Assembly: GCA_041917055.1 (NCBI GenBank)
Contig: JAYRYJ010000009.1
Span: 62,001-126,000 of the forward strand
Direction of reading: 5' to 3'
From: Pseudaquidulcibacter sp041917055
GTDB lineage: Bacteria > Pseudomonadota > Alphaproteobacteria > Caulobacterales > Aquidulcibacteraceae
Length of the DNA stretch: 64,000 nucleotides
This document shows positions 36,958 to 45,281 of the stretch, one piece after another. The notes below the pieces were generated by a model, which worked only from the letters and a program-made list of their open reading frames with translations, ran no database searches and was not told the origin of the DNA. Position 1 is the stretch's first letter; each line of letters opens with the position of its first letter. Position numbers and translations under genes: made by a program.

Positions 36958-37934
36958 TAACCGATTTCTATGATTGTCGTGCCGCTGGTTTTTCGCGCTT
37001 CTAAATCGGCATGGGCTTTTGCTACATTGGCAAGCCTATATCGCTGATTTATTTCGATTTTCACATTTCCGGAGGCGATAATATCAAACAATTCCGCGCA
37101 ATTTGCCACTAAATCAGCACGCTTGCCGACATAAGCAAATAGAGACGGGCGGGTAAGGTATAAAGAACCTTTTTGATTGAGTATATTAATATCAAATGGC
37201 GGCACCGGCCCCGAAGATTGCCCGAAACAGACCATCATGCCCAAAGGTTTAATTAGGTCCAAGGATTTCATAAAAGTGTCTTTGCCGACGCCGTCATAAA
37301 CTACCTCGAATTTTCCGCCGTTCAGTTTAATGCCTTCGGCGACAAAATCAGTTTCACCGTAATTTATTACTTGGTCAAAACCATGCGCCATAGCGATTTC
37401 GCATTTTTCTTGTGAACCTGCAGTTCCGATAGCTTTTACTCCAAGAGCCTTCGCCCATTGACCGAAAATAAGGCCGACGCCACCCGCTGCGGCATGGTAA
37501 AACACGCTTTGCCCGGCTTCGACTTTGAAGGTTTTGCGCAATAAATAATGTGCCGTGAGGCCTTTTAAGAGGCAGGCAGCGGCGATTTCATTGGAAATTT
37601 CACTTGGCAATTTAATTAAGGTTTCGGTTTTCATTGCCCGATATTTGCAATAAGCACCAAGACCGCCTGTATAACAAACCCTATCGCCTTTTTGAAATTC
37701 TGTGACCTCCGAACCGACTTTTTCAATTACTCCCGCCGCTTCAGCACCCAAAATAACCGGGAAGGGCGGGGTTTTATAAAGGCCGGTGCGAAAATAAGTA
37801 TCGATGAAATTCAGGCCCGCGTGAGAATGGCGTATCAAAACCTCGTCAGGCTTTATTTCGGGGATTGCAATTTCGGCGATTTCAATGACTTCAGGTCCAC
37901 CGTATTGATTGATTAAAGCAACTTGGTTTTTCAT
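36957..37934 (-). CDS. qor: NADPH:quinone reductase (zinc-independent MDR family)
   Basis: A 325-residue medium-chain dehydrogenase/reductase of the quinone oxidoreductase type. The catalytic domain shows RHSHAGLNFIDTYFRTGLY and PVILGAEAAGVIEKVG. The Rossmann domain shows VFYHAAAGGVGLIFGQWAKA and VYDGVGKDTFMKSL. The structural and catalytic zinc cysteines of alcohol dehydrogenases are absent, as expected for Qor. It reduces quinones or enones with NADPH. It overlaps the upstream SDR gene by 4 bp, making a coupled pair of NAD(P)H oxidoreductases. Confidence 0.92.
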   Translation of the reverse strand: MKNQVALINQYGGPEVIEIAEIAIPEIKPDEVLIRHSHAGLNFIDTYFRTGLYKTPPFPVILGAEAAGVIEKVGSEVTEFQKGDRVCYTGGLGAYCKYRAMKTETLIKLPSEISNEIAAACLLKGLTAHYLLRKTFKVEAGQSVFYHAAAGGVGLIFGQWAKALGVKAIGTAGSQEKCEIAMAHGFDQVINYGETDFVAEGIKLNGGKFEVVYDGVGKDTFMKSLDLIKPLGMMVCFGQSSGPVPPFDINILNQKGSLYLTRPSLFAYVGKRADLVANCAELFDIIASGNVKIEINQRYRLANVAKAHADLEARKTSGTTIIEIG

Positions 37935-38701
37935 AATTTTCTATCCACTGCAAATGGCGAAAACGCCTGCTGAATTGGCATTAGTTCGAGGCGGTTTATG
38001 TTTATATGCGCGGGCATTTTCAAAACACTTTCAATTGCCAAAGCGACATCATCAGCACTTAATGGTTTAACCCCCTCATAGACTTTGGCGGCTTTTTCAA
38101 CGTCGCCATTAAAGCGCACCAATGAAAATTCGGTTTCGCACATTCCGGGTTCAATTGAGGTAACGCGAACATTTTTTCCCAATAAATCGGCACGAAGATT
38201 AAGCGAAAATTGGTGAACAAAGGCTTTGGTCGCACCATAGACATTGCCCCCGGGATAGGGGTATGAACCCGCAACCGAACCGAGGTTTATTACATCACCG
38301 CGCGGCATTTCCACCATTTTCGGTAAAAGCAAATTGGTCAATAAAACCAAGGCTTTGATATTAGTATCAATCATGGTTTCCCAATCTTGATAATCAGCTT
38401 CATGCGCACCTTTTAGCCCTAATGCGAGGCCGGCATTATTGATTAGAATATCGATTTTTGAGAATTCATCAGGGATTTCCGCGATAGATTTTTTCAATGC
38501 AGCGGTTTCGCGCAAATCAAGGGCAATTGAATGAACCTTTCCCGAAAATTCGGTTTCCAATTCTTTAAGGCGTTCTTTTCGCCGTCCAAGCGCCACGATT
38601 TTTCCGCCTGCGCGCAAAATTCGTTTGGCGATCGCATTGCCAAAGCCGGAAGTGGCGCCTGTAATCAAAGCAATGCGGTTTTGCGCCCAATTATCACTCA
38701 T
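37931..38701 (-). CDS. SDR oxidoreductase (YdfG-like hydroxy acid dehydrogenase)
   Basis: A 256-residue classical short-chain dehydrogenase. Cofactor loop ITGATSGFGNAIAKR, NNAG motif in LINNAGLALG, catalytic Ser in NLGSVAGSYPYPGG, and YGATK with Tyr and Lys. The block GMCETEFSLVRFNGD is close to that of E. coli YdfG, which oxidises 3-hydroxy acids such as L-allo-threonine and serine and reduces malonic semialdehyde. I chose MSDNWAQN (38701) as the start. The frame is open 40 codons further upstream but runs into the divergent pirin promoter region. Confidence 0.9.
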   Translation of the reverse strand: MSDNWAQNRIALITGATSGFGNAIAKRILRAGGKIVALGRRKERLKELETEFSGKVHSIALDLRETAALKKSIAEIPDEFSKIDILINNAGLALGLKGAHEADYQDWETMIDTNIKALVLLTNLLLPKMVEMPRGDVINLGSVAGSYPYPGGNVYGATKAFVHQFSLNLRADLLGKNVRVTSIEPGMCETEFSLVRFNGDVEKAAKVYEGVKPLSADDVALAIESVLKMPAHININRLELMPIQQAFSPFAVDRKL

Positions 38702-38813
38702 TTTCGTATTCCAATCGCCATTATCCATACGTTTTCGTTGGTTTTCCATGCGCATTGCCGATATTGATATCTTGCGCACCAGAATCCATTTTCCGATTAT
38801 TAAAGGATTGATT

Positions 38814-39515
38814 ATGACCATTCAAATAAGAAAAGCCGATGATAGAGGGAAAGCTGATTATGGTTGGCTTAAAACCTCTTATTCCTTCTCATTTTCCGAA
38901 TATTATGATGCGCGCTTTATGGGTTTTGGGCCGCTTCGCGTGATTAATGATGATTATATCGCCGGTGGCGGCGGTTTTCCGACCCACCCACATCGCGATA
39001 TGGAAATTATCACCTATGTGCTTGAAGGTGCATTGGAACACAAAGACAGTTTGGGCAACGGCTCAATAATAAAAGCTGGCGACATCCAATATATGTGCGC
39101 CGGAACGGGAATAAGGCATTCGGAATTTAACCCGCACCCGTCGGAAACTTGCCACTTATTGCAAATTTGGGTGATGCCCGACAAAGTGGGATATACGCCG
39201 TCATACGGTCAGGCGAATTTCGCGCCCGAGGAAAAGCGCGGTAAATTACGTTTGATCGCTTCGCAAAATGGCGACGATGGCTCAGTAAAAGTTCATCAAA
39301 AGCTTAACCTTTATGCAGCAGTTTTTGATGAAAATGATACAATCACCCATAAGATTGAAAATGGCCATGGTGTATGGCTACAAATGGCAAAAGGCGGACT
39401 TTTTCTCAATGAAATTGAATTGAAAGAGGGAGATGGCGTTGCCATTTGGGAAGAAAACGAAATCTCATTGAAAGCCAATGGAGAAAGCGAATTTTTGCTT
39501 TTTGATATGGGTTAG
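38814..39515 (+). CDS. Pirin family protein (YhaK/YhhW-like)
   Basis: A 233-residue bicupin. The N-terminal cupin carries the metal site THPHRDMEIITYVLEGAL and GTGIRHSEFNPH (three His and one Glu). The C-terminal cupin is degenerate, as is usual. Related bacterial pirins have quercetinase activity or act as redox-responsive regulators; the role here is unknown. The true start is the ATG at 38814 after AAAGGATTG. The longer frame from 38625 overlaps the divergent SDR gene and is rejected. It is followed by an 801-bp repeat-rich gap. Confidence 0.92.
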   Translation: MTIQIRKADDRGKADYGWLKTSYSFSFSEYYDARFMGFGPLRVINDDYIAGGGGFPTHPHRDMEIITYVLEGALEHKDSLGNGSIIKAGDIQYMCAGTGIRHSEFNPHPSETCHLLQIWVMPDKVGYTPSYGQANFAPEEKRGKLRLIASQNGDDGSVKVHQKLNLYAAVFDENDTITHKIENGHGVWLQMAKGGLFLNEIELKEGDGVAIWEENEISLKANGESEFLLFDMG

Positions 39516-39666
39516 TAAGCAACAAATAGGACCTGCAATCATTTGCCTCGATGCATTTAGTTTAATTTTGTGACCGCATTTGCTGTACGCTTGGTAAAAT
39601 CCCTAAACTTTAAAATGCTCCAATAAACCCAGAATGATTGCAGTTGAGAGATTCTTAATTAGAGAT

Positions 39667-39829
39667 TAGAGCATTTCTAATTCAATCGGCATCACTCTGG
39701 CTTGTCTAATTGCTGCGCCATTTTGAGTTTTTTCCTTGAAGTATTCCGATACTCATTTGGAAAAGAACTCAAAGCCGCGCCACAAAAATCCTACGCCATA
39801 GCAATTCAGCTTGAATTAGAAACGCTCTA
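39667..39829. repeat. MITE-like unit with 19-bp terminal inverted repeats
   Basis: TAGAGCATTTCTAATTCAA (39667-39685) is answered by TTGAATTAGAAACGCTCTA (39811-39829), with one mismatch. Inside, TTGAGTTTTTTCC pairs with GGAAAAGAACTCAA, and GTAT with ATAC at the tip, so the whole 163 bp can fold into one long hairpin. There is no coding capacity. Hairpin families beginning AGAGC-ATTTC are common between genes in alphaproteobacteria (recollection). Confidence 0.7.
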
Positions 39830-39850
39830 GCAAAAAATATATTGAATAGA

Positions 39851-39995
39851 ATCAATATATTACACACCACACATCAACAATAATGGCATTAGTGCACACA
39901 TCTACGCACATGTGTTCGTAGATGTGTGCACTTCATGAAAATGGTATAAATAACTAATTGTATTTAAATATAAAAAATGCTTATTTAAGACATTT
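39851..39995. repeat. Dispersed hairpin element, copy B
   Basis: A 16-bp perfect stem (39891-39906 with 39917-39932) is followed, at the same distances as in copy A, by TAACTAATTGTATTTAA (39951-39967) and AGACAT (39988-39993). The offset from copy A is a constant 38,340 bp from 1553 to 1653, with no gap. The stem pair A39904-T39919 replaces G-C of copy A. The innermost bases differ (TGTGTTCG instead of CATGTGCG), shortening the top of the stem. Confidence 0.75.
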
Positions 39996-40146
39996 AAATA
40001 TTGTTGCCACTTTTTGAGGCGATGGATTGCTTTATTGATTGCACTGTGTCGCATTTTTGATGTTTTATCCAATGTGCCAAGTTTGCGATTTGACCGCATA
40101 AAAGGGGACATAAGGGTAAAGGTTTTTGACCCAAATGACTTCGAAC

Positions 40147-40308
40147 TAGCGCATTTCCCGCTTTAGCTGCCCCGCCTGCCTTGCCCTTTTGCTCCATCTT
40201 TTGCTTTAAATTTCTTGGAAATATTCCAATATTACCGAAGATATTTAAAACAAAAGCTGAACCAAAATTGCGGCGGCATTTGGGTCAGTTAAAGCGGGAA
40301 ATGCGCTA
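40147..40308. repeat. Unit bounded by 19-bp perfect inverted repeats
   Basis: TAGCGCATTTCCCGCTTTA (40147-40165) and its exact complement TAAAGCGGGAAATGCGCTA (40290-40308) bound 162 bp. A second inverted pair, TGACCCAAATG (40127-40137) and CATTTGGGTCA (40277-40287), lies just outside the left end and just inside the right end. The two pairs are therefore not nested as a simple hairpin. No gene lies inside. Confidence 0.6.
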
Positions 40309-40316
40309 ACGTCAAT

Positions 40317-41435
40317 TCAAACTGACAAAATTTTCCCACAATCGACCTTTGGAAAGACCTCGCGGACGATTTTTTCGCTGTCATAATTGAAAGTCTGCCC
40401 CAAAATTCCGGCAATCAAACCGAAAAGATTATTGGTTGTTTTCAAATCACGATTTTCAAATAATTGATTTTTGGAAAGCCCGGGCCAGTCGGCTTTAATT
40501 TTTCCTCCCGAAAGTGCGCCACCTAATACAATTGCACTAGCACCTGTGCCGTGATCAGTACCTTGAGTTCCGTTTTGTGCCGCAGTGCGACCGAATTCAG
40601 TTGCGATTAAAATGGTAGTGTCGTTCCAAATAGGGCCGAGGTCTTCCTTCAAAGTCGAGATGAACAAATCAAGACTTTTGAAATTGCCGGACAATCGCGC
40701 ATTTTGATTTATGTGGGTGTCCCATCCATTAGATTCCAAAAATAATAGATTTGCCGCTTTGTCGCCTTTCATAAAGCCTGAAACCATTTTTGCGGTTTCT
40801 TCAGGTTTAGCGGACCATTTTCCCCCCATATTGCTTTGCCCTTCGGCGATTTGCCACATTTCATAAAGTTTTGGGTCGTTTTCATAAAGCGAGGAAAGCC
40901 GCAACATTAAATCATTTCCTGGCGGCGGAAAACGAGAGCTAGAATAATTAATTGCCGGATTCTTACCGCGCAAAACCAAAGGCATTGTTGGTGTAAAAGC
41001 CATTGGCGGGTTATTAATTGCTATAAGGTGCGCAAAACGATTTATCCATCCGTCGTCGCCTTCATGCGCAATTTTGAAACCGCCCTCCAAAATATTTTGC
41101 CCGTCAAAATGAGATCTTTGATCATAATTGGTGGAAATAGCGTGAAAAAAACTCGCTTGTTTTTCTTCATAGAGCTTAGATAGGAAACTCAATTGTGGGT
41201 GTATTCCGAAAAAATCGTTTAATTTAATCGCGTCCTCAATTGCGATTGTCGGTCTAAGTTTTTGATAATTTGGGTCACCATAAGGAACAATAGTTGAAAG
41301 TCCGTCAGCTGCACCACGTTGCAGAATAAAGATAAAGCGACGATTAGTATTTTCCATGGCAATCGCCCGAATTGGCATAAATCCGGCAAAAGTCGATGCG
41401 CAAACTACTTTCAAGAAATCACGACGGTTTTTCAT
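40317..41435 (-). CDS. DUF1501 family protein
   Basis: A 372-residue exported protein of the DUF1501 family, which shares the alkaline-phosphatase/sulfatase fold. The N-terminus NRRDFLKVVCASTFAGF is a twin-arginine-type signal. Family blocks are FIFILQRGAADGLSTIVPYGD, THINQNARLSGNFKSLD, IATEFGRTAAQNGTQGTDHG and the Gly-rich VLGGALSGGKI. The conserved Asp/His residues sit in WDTHINQ and GTDHGTG. Function is unknown, but it nearly always pairs with DUF1800, here 1 bp upstream. It ends the transcript beside the repeat-rich gap. Confidence 0.92.
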   Translation of the reverse strand: MKNRRDFLKVVCASTFAGFMPIRAIAMENTNRRFIFILQRGAADGLSTIVPYGDPNYQKLRPTIAIEDAIKLNDFFGIHPQLSFLSKLYEEKQASFFHAISTNYDQRSHFDGQNILEGGFKIAHEGDDGWINRFAHLIAINNPPMAFTPTMPLVLRGKNPAINYSSSRFPPPGNDLMLRLSSLYENDPKLYEMWQIAEGQSNMGGKWSAKPEETAKMVSGFMKGDKAANLLFLESNGWDTHINQNARLSGNFKSLDLFISTLKEDLGPIWNDTTILIATEFGRTAAQNGTQGTDHGTGASAIVLGGALSGGKIKADWPGLSKNQLFENRDLKTTNNLFGLIAGILGQTFNYDSEKIVREVFPKVDCGKILSV

Positions 41436-41436
41436 T

Positions 41437-42777
41437 TTACCTCCGTAGGAATTCGGGACAAAGCAAAATTAAGGCAAAGGCGACTTGCTCTGACTCCGCG
41501 CGCGAAATAGTTTCAATTGAGGTTTTGGCGGTTTCCGGTAAAACAGTTTTCATTAAACTCAGCGGGCTATTTTTAAACTCAAATTTTGAGGCCAGAATAT
41601 TTGCGACTTCAATACGATGCATAAGTGAATTTGGTGAGGCCCAAGCATCTTCAAAATCATCAAACCCTTTTGGTGACCCGGGTTGCCAAATATTCATGCC
41701 CAAATCGCGCAAGATACCTTGATAATCGAATTTATGTAGCTTTGGTTGTTTAGTCAGTTTCATGCTTGAAATTAGCCATTCCCACGGGTTTTTGAATTTC
41801 AAGGCATTGTCGCTTTGGCATTCTGGCGCCTGTAATAATTCACGATATAGTGATTTTAGATCACCTTTGGTTTCAATGAATATCGATTTCAGCCTTTCAA
41901 TAAGGCTATTTGGTGGCGAATCTCCTGCAAATTGGCGCGCGAGTTTAACCGAAATATTATATGCCGTTGACGGGTGGTTTGCTAAATCCTTTAGGATTTG
42001 AAACAATGCCTTACGGCCGCGATAGGATTTCCCCAAAACATTGAATTTTCCTGGTTCGTGAATTGCAGGTTCATAATAAGATTGACCGAACTTAAGGCCT
42101 TTGTAACCAAAGTTCCGTTTTTGAAATTGCTCGCTCATAATTGTTAACCCAGTCATTGCTCTTGCAAATTCTGTAACATCTTTTTGCGAATAGCCGCCAT
42201 CAACCCCCAATGTATGCAATTCAAGAATTTCACGCGCCAAATTCTCATTTATACCGATTTTCTTCTTCTTTGAATTTCCCGGCGTGACAAATTGGGAATT
42301 AGGGCCAAAGGAGCGCCATTGATTTAAATAAATCAGCATTGCGGGATGCGTAATGGTCGCCACTAAAAGCTGGTGAAAATTTGTTCCGATATTTGGTCTT
42401 ATGGCTTCAAACTCATAAGAGGCAGCCAAAGAGCGAACAAGCACATTATCGGCTGAAATAGCGAAATGATTTGACCAAAACCAGACCATTCGCTCCAAAA
42501 ATTGATGGTCGGAATTGAGTGCCAAATTTGCGCGATTTCGTAATCCAAGTTCATATTCTTGCGAAAGAATTTGCTTTGTGGTTTTCGCTGATTCCTTATC
42601 AAGTTTTTTTTGTTTTTGATATTTATTATAGAGTATGAATATTTCATTTGACGATTTCATATCGTATATGAAATCATATTGCGGCGAAGAGTTTTCTAAC
42701 GAAATAACAAAGTCACTTGCGCTATTACGAAGGGGATTAATACCGGTGCCAAAATGATTTTGGATAAATTTATCCAT
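41437..42777 (-). CDS. DUF1800 family protein
   Basis: A 446-residue protein of the DUF1800 family. The characteristic blocks are ERMVWFWSNHFAIS, LYLNQWRS-like IYLNQWRSFGPN, NENLAREILELHTLGVDGGY, QKDVTEFARAMTGLTI, and NPWEWLISSMKLT near the end. I see no strong signal peptide, which fits export together with its Tat-bearing DUF1501 partner only as speculation. It is the first gene of the pair and is divergent from a TonB-dependent receptor, with a 10-bp inverted repeat between them. Confidence 0.92.
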   Translation of the reverse strand: MDKFIQNHFGTGINPLRNSASDFVISLENSSPQYDFIYDMKSSNEIFILYNKYQKQKKLDKESAKTTKQILSQEYELGLRNRANLALNSDHQFLERMVWFWSNHFAISADNVLVRSLAASYEFEAIRPNIGTNFHQLLVATITHPAMLIYLNQWRSFGPNSQFVTPGNSKKKKIGINENLAREILELHTLGVDGGYSQKDVTEFARAMTGLTIMSEQFQKRNFGYKGLKFGQSYYEPAIHEPGKFNVLGKSYRGRKALFQILKDLANHPSTAYNISVKLARQFAGDSPPNSLIERLKSIFIETKGDLKSLYRELLQAPECQSDNALKFKNPWEWLISSMKLTKQPKLHKFDYQGILRDLGMNIWQPGSPKGFDDFEDAWASPNSLMHRIEVANILASKFEFKNSPLSLMKTVLPETAKTSIETISRAESEQVAFALILLCPEFLRR

Positions 42778-42831
42778 GTTTATTTAATTCCATGTCGCGC
42801 TTTCATACTATAAACCTAAAAATAAATTAAA

Positions 42832-42887
42832 TCCGTCGCTATTGTATCCCATTGAGAATTAATTTTTTTTCACTTATTAGCGACGGA
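42832..42887. promoter_or_regulatory. Inverted repeat between divergent DUF1800 and receptor genes
   Basis: TCCGTCGCTA (42832-42841) and TAGCGACGGA (42878-42887) are exact complements separated by 36 bp of AT-rich sequence, centred in the 159-bp divergent promoter region. This could be a looped operator pair or an RNA hairpin; no known regulator motif is recognised. Confidence 0.45.
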
Positions 42888-42936
42888 AAATATCGATATA
42901 GAAGTATAAATTATTTGAAATGGATTCCTCCCCAAA

Positions 42937-45183
42937 ATGATACATAATTCCAAGAAAATTCAAATGTTGAAATTCGTCTCCGCGCTCGCTGTTTTGGTTT
43001 CAATTAATAGCGTAGCCATGGCACAAGATACGCAAATCGATAGCACTAAAAAAGAAAAACCTGCAGCCGATGCACAAACCGATAAAAAGCCTGGAGAAAT
43101 AATAACTGTAACAGGGCAAAAGGCACAAAACCGTATCGATAAACAAGTCTATGACACTAAAGACGATGTAAACGCACAAACCGGAACTGCTAGCGATTCA
43201 TTAAACAAGGTCCCAGGTGTTAGCGTCGATAATGACGGAAACATCGCCCTTAAAGGCAATCAGAATGTTCAGGTCCTTATTAATGGCAAGCAAAGCGCAT
43301 TAATGAAAGGCGATAACCGCGCCGCCACTTTACAAAGCCTTGCAGGTGGTGACATTGAATCAATTGAAATCATGAGTAATCCCTCGGCGGCATTTTCCTC
43401 AGAGGGATCCGGCGGGATTATCAATTTAGTTCTGAAAAAAAATCGCAAACCTGGGAAATTTATCACTCTAATCACGACTGTTGGGAATAATGATCGTTCA
43501 AATGCCAATCTAATGGGAAATTATGCGACCGATAAATTCACAATCACTGCTAGTGCGAATTATAGAAAAGACGGTCGTTGGTTTAAGAATTGGGGCACTA
43601 TTGAGCGCACAAATCTTTTAACCAATGAAGTGACTAAAACCGTGCAAAATGGCCTTACGCTTGGTCGCATGTTTATGTATGGCGCGAATTTGGGTTTTGA
43701 TTACAATTTAAGTGATACTGATAGTATCTCACTGCAATTGAATTATGGAAATCGCGAGCGTACGCCTTTTACGCAGACGGAATATTTGCGTTATGACATA
43801 ACCGACACTTTGATTTCGGATTATTCATTTGATTCAAGGCTCGAAGGACCGAGAGAAGATACTTCTGCCAGCATTTCATTTGAAAGAAAAAATCCAAGCT
43901 CTAGTGAGAACTTGAAATTTGACCTTCGTGCTAGCCAATCTCAAGGGGATTTAATAACTAATTCCCTAACCCAATTCGATCTTCCAGTTTCGCCTGACCG
44001 TTTGGAAAAACGCGTTCAAGGTTCGGATACTAAGAATTATAGTTTTAGCATCGATTATGTAAGGCCAGTGGGCGATGACACAATTACCACCGGTTTTCAA
44101 AGCGTTATTGACGATAATAATTTTGAAAATACCGCATTTTTCATAGATCCAATAAGTGGCGCGCTAACCCTAAATCCGGCACAAACAAATGTGTTTGAAT
44201 CTAATCAGACAGTGAATGCGTTTTATTTCCAATATCAAAAACCGCTTACCGAGAAATGGACAGTCATGGGCGGTTTTAGGGTTGAAAGCACCGAAGTGAA
44301 TTCTTTGCGTGCCGACATTGGGGCATCGGGTTCAACCAATTATACGAATTTCAACCCATCGGCATTTGCCACTTACATACTTAATGAGAATGCGAAACTA
44401 AGGTTTTCCTATTCAAGACGTTTGCAGCGACCTGCCGCGCAGGATTTGAATCCGGGGAAAATGTTCGTCGATTCACAAAATATTTCGACCGGTAACCCAA
44501 ATCTATTGCCTCAAATTACTAATTCTTTTGAACTTGGTTATGAATATCAAAAAGGGCCATTTTCCTATCAATTGCGTAGTTTCTATCGCCAGAATTCCGA
44601 TATTATTACTACCTTGCAAAATGTGATTGATGCCAACATAATTGAAACCACAAAAGTCAATGTCGGTGAAGGCCGAACTATTGGCATAGAATACAATGTC
44701 GCTGGAAAAATCGGGCAAAAATTGAATGCGCAAGTTAATCTAATTGCTTTCAATACACGTCAAGATGCTGTAAATTCGCCAGTCGATGAGCGCGAAATTA
44801 CTTCGGTCGGCGGTCGATTAAATCTCGATTATTCTTTAACCGATAAGGACAAATTCCAACTTGGTATCGGGACACGCGGCAAAGTTTTGACCGCTCAAGG
44901 TTATCAAACCGCACAATATATGTCGAATATCGGTTATCGCCACCAATTCACCCCATTTATGTCGGTCGTTGTCAATATGACGGATCCATTCGCTTTGGGC
45001 AAGTTTAAGTCGGTGACAGAAAGCAATAATATTAATTCCGTTATTTGGCGTTCAATGGAACCGCGCACCTATTATGTCGGTTTTAATGTTACTTTAGGGC
45101 AAAAACCAAAAGGAATGGCCGACATTCAAATGCCAATGCCCGGGCCGCCACAAGGTCAAAAGCCGCCGGGTTCGCCGCATTGA
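42937..45183 (+). CDS. TonB-dependent receptor, outer-membrane beta-barrel
   Basis: A 748-residue outer-membrane receptor. It has a signal peptide (MLKFVSALAVLVSINSVAMA), a charged Gln/Lys-rich linker, and a TonB-box-like EIITVTGQKA. A plug domain follows with LNKVPGVSVDNDGNIALKG, VLINGKQSAL and AAFSSEGSGGIINLVLKK. The barrel has alternating aromatic strands (YSRRLQRPAAQDLNPGKM, SFELGYEYQKGPFSYQLRS). This resembles the OMP_b-brl_3 group rather than siderophore receptors. The C-terminus ends in a proline-rich tail (PMPGPPQGQKPPGSPH) instead of the usual aromatic Phe, which is odd for a barrel. The ligand is unknown. Its own terminator follows. Confidence 0.88.
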   Translation: MIHNSKKIQMLKFVSALAVLVSINSVAMAQDTQIDSTKKEKPAADAQTDKKPGEIITVTGQKAQNRIDKQVYDTKDDVNAQTGTASDSLNKVPGVSVDNDGNIALKGNQNVQVLINGKQSALMKGDNRAATLQSLAGGDIESIEIMSNPSAAFSSEGSGGIINLVLKKNRKPGKFITLITTVGNNDRSNANLMGNYATDKFTITASANYRKDGRWFKNWGTIERTNLLTNEVTKTVQNGLTLGRMFMYGANLGFDYNLSDTDSISLQLNYGNRERTPFTQTEYLRYDITDTLISDYSFDSRLEGPREDTSASISFERKNPSSSENLKFDLRASQSQGDLITNSLTQFDLPVSPDRLEKRVQGSDTKNYSFSIDYVRPVGDDTITTGFQSVIDDNNFENTAFFIDPISGALTLNPAQTNVFESNQTVNAFYFQYQKPLTEKWTVMGGFRVESTEVNSLRADIGASGSTNYTNFNPSAFATYILNENAKLRFSYSRRLQRPAAQDLNPGKMFVDSQNISTGNPNLLPQITNSFELGYEYQKGPFSYQLRSFYRQNSDIITTLQNVIDANIIETTKVNVGEGRTIGIEYNVAGKIGQKLNAQVNLIAFNTRQDAVNSPVDEREITSVGGRLNLDYSLTDKDKFQLGIGTRGKVLTAQGYQTAQYMSNIGYRHQFTPFMSVVVNMTDPFALGKFKSVTESNNINSVIWRSMEPRTYYVGFNVTLGQKPKGMADIQMPMPGPPQGQKPPGSPH

Positions 45184-45193
45184 TGGACATTTG

Positions 45194-45221
45194 GGGGCGG
45201 TTTTCCGCCCCTTATGTTTTT
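45194..45221 (+). terminator. Terminator of the TonB-dependent receptor gene
   Basis: GGGGCGG (45194-45200) pairs with CCGCCCC (45205-45211) around TTTT. TTATGTTTTT follows. It lies 10 bp after the stop codon. Confidence 0.85.
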
Positions 45222-45281
45222 GGGGCTTCACAAATTCTGTTTTGGCTTTAGTGTCCATCAAATAAATATATTGGGGCAAAA

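Larger units (their letters stand above)
39516..40316. other. Intergenic gap with three structured repeats
   Basis: No gene is supportable here. The gap contains a long imperfect hairpin unit (39667-39829), copy B of the dispersed hairpin element (39851-39995), and a 19-bp perfect inverted repeat (40147-40308). Small minus-strand frames within it coincide with the repeats and lack ribosome-binding sites. It looks like a landing zone for small non-autonomous elements. Confidence 0.65.

Noticed and set aside
39902..40197. Minus-strand frames of 69 and 67 codons in the repeat-rich gap
   Set aside because: They coincide with the hairpin element and the inverted repeat, lack ribosome-binding sites and show no domain pattern.
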